DNA from: Oreohelix idahoensis
Taxonomy: Eukaryota > Mollusca > Gastropoda > Stylommatophora > Oreohelicidae
NCBI GenBank assembly: GCA_024509875.1
Contig: JAMPIV010011335.1
Span: 518,501 to 582,500, forward strand
DNA length: 64,000 nucleotides
Reading direction: 5' to 3'
The position numbers were made by a program, and so were the translations under genes. Below the pieces are notes generated by a model. It did no database searches and was not told the origin of the DNA. It saw only the letters and a list, made by a program, of their open reading frames with translations. Positions 63,419 through 64,000 of this stretch are shown one piece after another (positions within the stretch are counted from its first letter, which is position 1; each line of letters opens with the position of its first letter).

Positions 63419-64000
63419 TGAAATCTATCCGTCTCACCCTATTGGTTTACAAATCACCCATTCACCCAAAATGTGAAAAGCCCCTGTTGAGAACCAACCC
63501 GAAAAGAAAACTGACATTTCCGAAGTCATAAACGTTGTAAAGATGGATCAATATTTTTCTCCATGACACAGTTACCATCCATGTCCAACCCATGCAATTT
63601 ATCAAATCCCTTGGAGGCTACCATGAAATGCCAATTTTCATACTCCGGGTTGGATACAAAAGGGTTGTTTTACTTAAAAAAATATATTACTCTGAACCAG
63701 TCAAGTGCTAGAAACCTGCTAAATTTACAAGCCGACAGACCATTGCGATCCCCCAAAAGTGTTATGTAATATTATTTGGTTCCAAAATTCAAACCCCCTC
63801 TATTTTCTCTCTTACCCCTGGTTGTCAAACGGATAACCTCAACACTCTCGACGTCAACCCCATTTTTCGACCAGACAACTCCCATAAAAAAACAATGAAA
63901 AACCTTCACTAGGGACAAAACGAATTGGGTTTTTAGCTTGAAACTCCAACAAACACCAAATGTTTACCTGAATTCCGTCTTTTTAATTTTTATTTTTGAA
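63419..64000. other. Unassigned sequence to the window end
   Basis: Not Tigger-like. Short frames only, rich in A and C. No gene recognised. Confidence 0.5.

Overview
This is a stretch of a large, repeat-packed eukaryotic (metazoan) genome. I see no rRNA, tRNA, operon or prokaryotic signal. Almost all recognisable coding sequence belongs to transposable elements, many nested in each other. Long AT, GA, CA and poly-C runs, split coding regions and the mix of Gmr1-like LTR elements, hAT, Tigger/pogo, Mutator-like and LINE sequences fit an invertebrate. A mollusc is plausible, but the sequence alone does not settle it.

Layout. (1) 1-6784: LTR retrotransposon E1. The window opens 38 bp before the end of its 5' LTR, and its 3' LTR is 4099-6784. 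It carries gag, protease and integrase but no reverse transcriptase. A diverged LTR of the same family ends at 8949 and is followed at once by a 38-bp tandem array. (2) 11.4-16.9 kb: a decayed hAT transposon with a 5'-truncated LINE (12421-14468) inserted in its transposase, bounded by a 9-bp target duplication. (3) 17-22.5 kb: intergenic relics, including pieces of a minus-strand LINE, a long inverted repeat, a hAT remnant, a 70-bp array and microsatellites. (4) 22707-36768: a three-level nest. A short Tigger-like element holds LTR element E2 (22865-36511, TSD gtgtt), and the 5' LTR of E2 holds LTR element E3 (23085-27344, TSD actag). (5) 40561-49629: LTR element E4, which looks complete: 1146-bp LTRs with one difference seen by eye, TSD caagc, and long gag and pol frames. 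It sits inside a 30-bp minisatellite. (6) 50.2-54.3 kb: two minus-strand LINE remnants and one possible host exon, a type II membrane protein start at 53272. (7) 55.0-57.8 kb: an uninterrupted 604-aa Mutator-like transposase on the minus strand, whose 3' end lies in a 550-bp tandem duplication. (8) 58.7-63.4 kb: 19-bp and 51-bp arrays (the latter an open frame of 13 repeats of 17 residues), an old LTR fragment, and a Tigger transposase cut off after its first catalytic motif.

How the parts relate. E1, E2 and E4 have Ty3/Gypsy-type domains, but integrase comes before reverse transcriptase, the order described for Gmr1-like elements. E3 keeps integrase C-terminus, then RT and RNase H, in the same order. 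E4 is the only copy that looks capable of supplying all products. E1 (no RT), E2 (several frameshifts) and E3 (deleted 5' half) are defective derivatives at different stages of decay. The most unusual observations are LTR-end/primer-site sequences repeated in the leaders of E1 and E4, the LTR-to-pol in-frame fusion in E3, and the 51-bp array with an unbroken reading frame.
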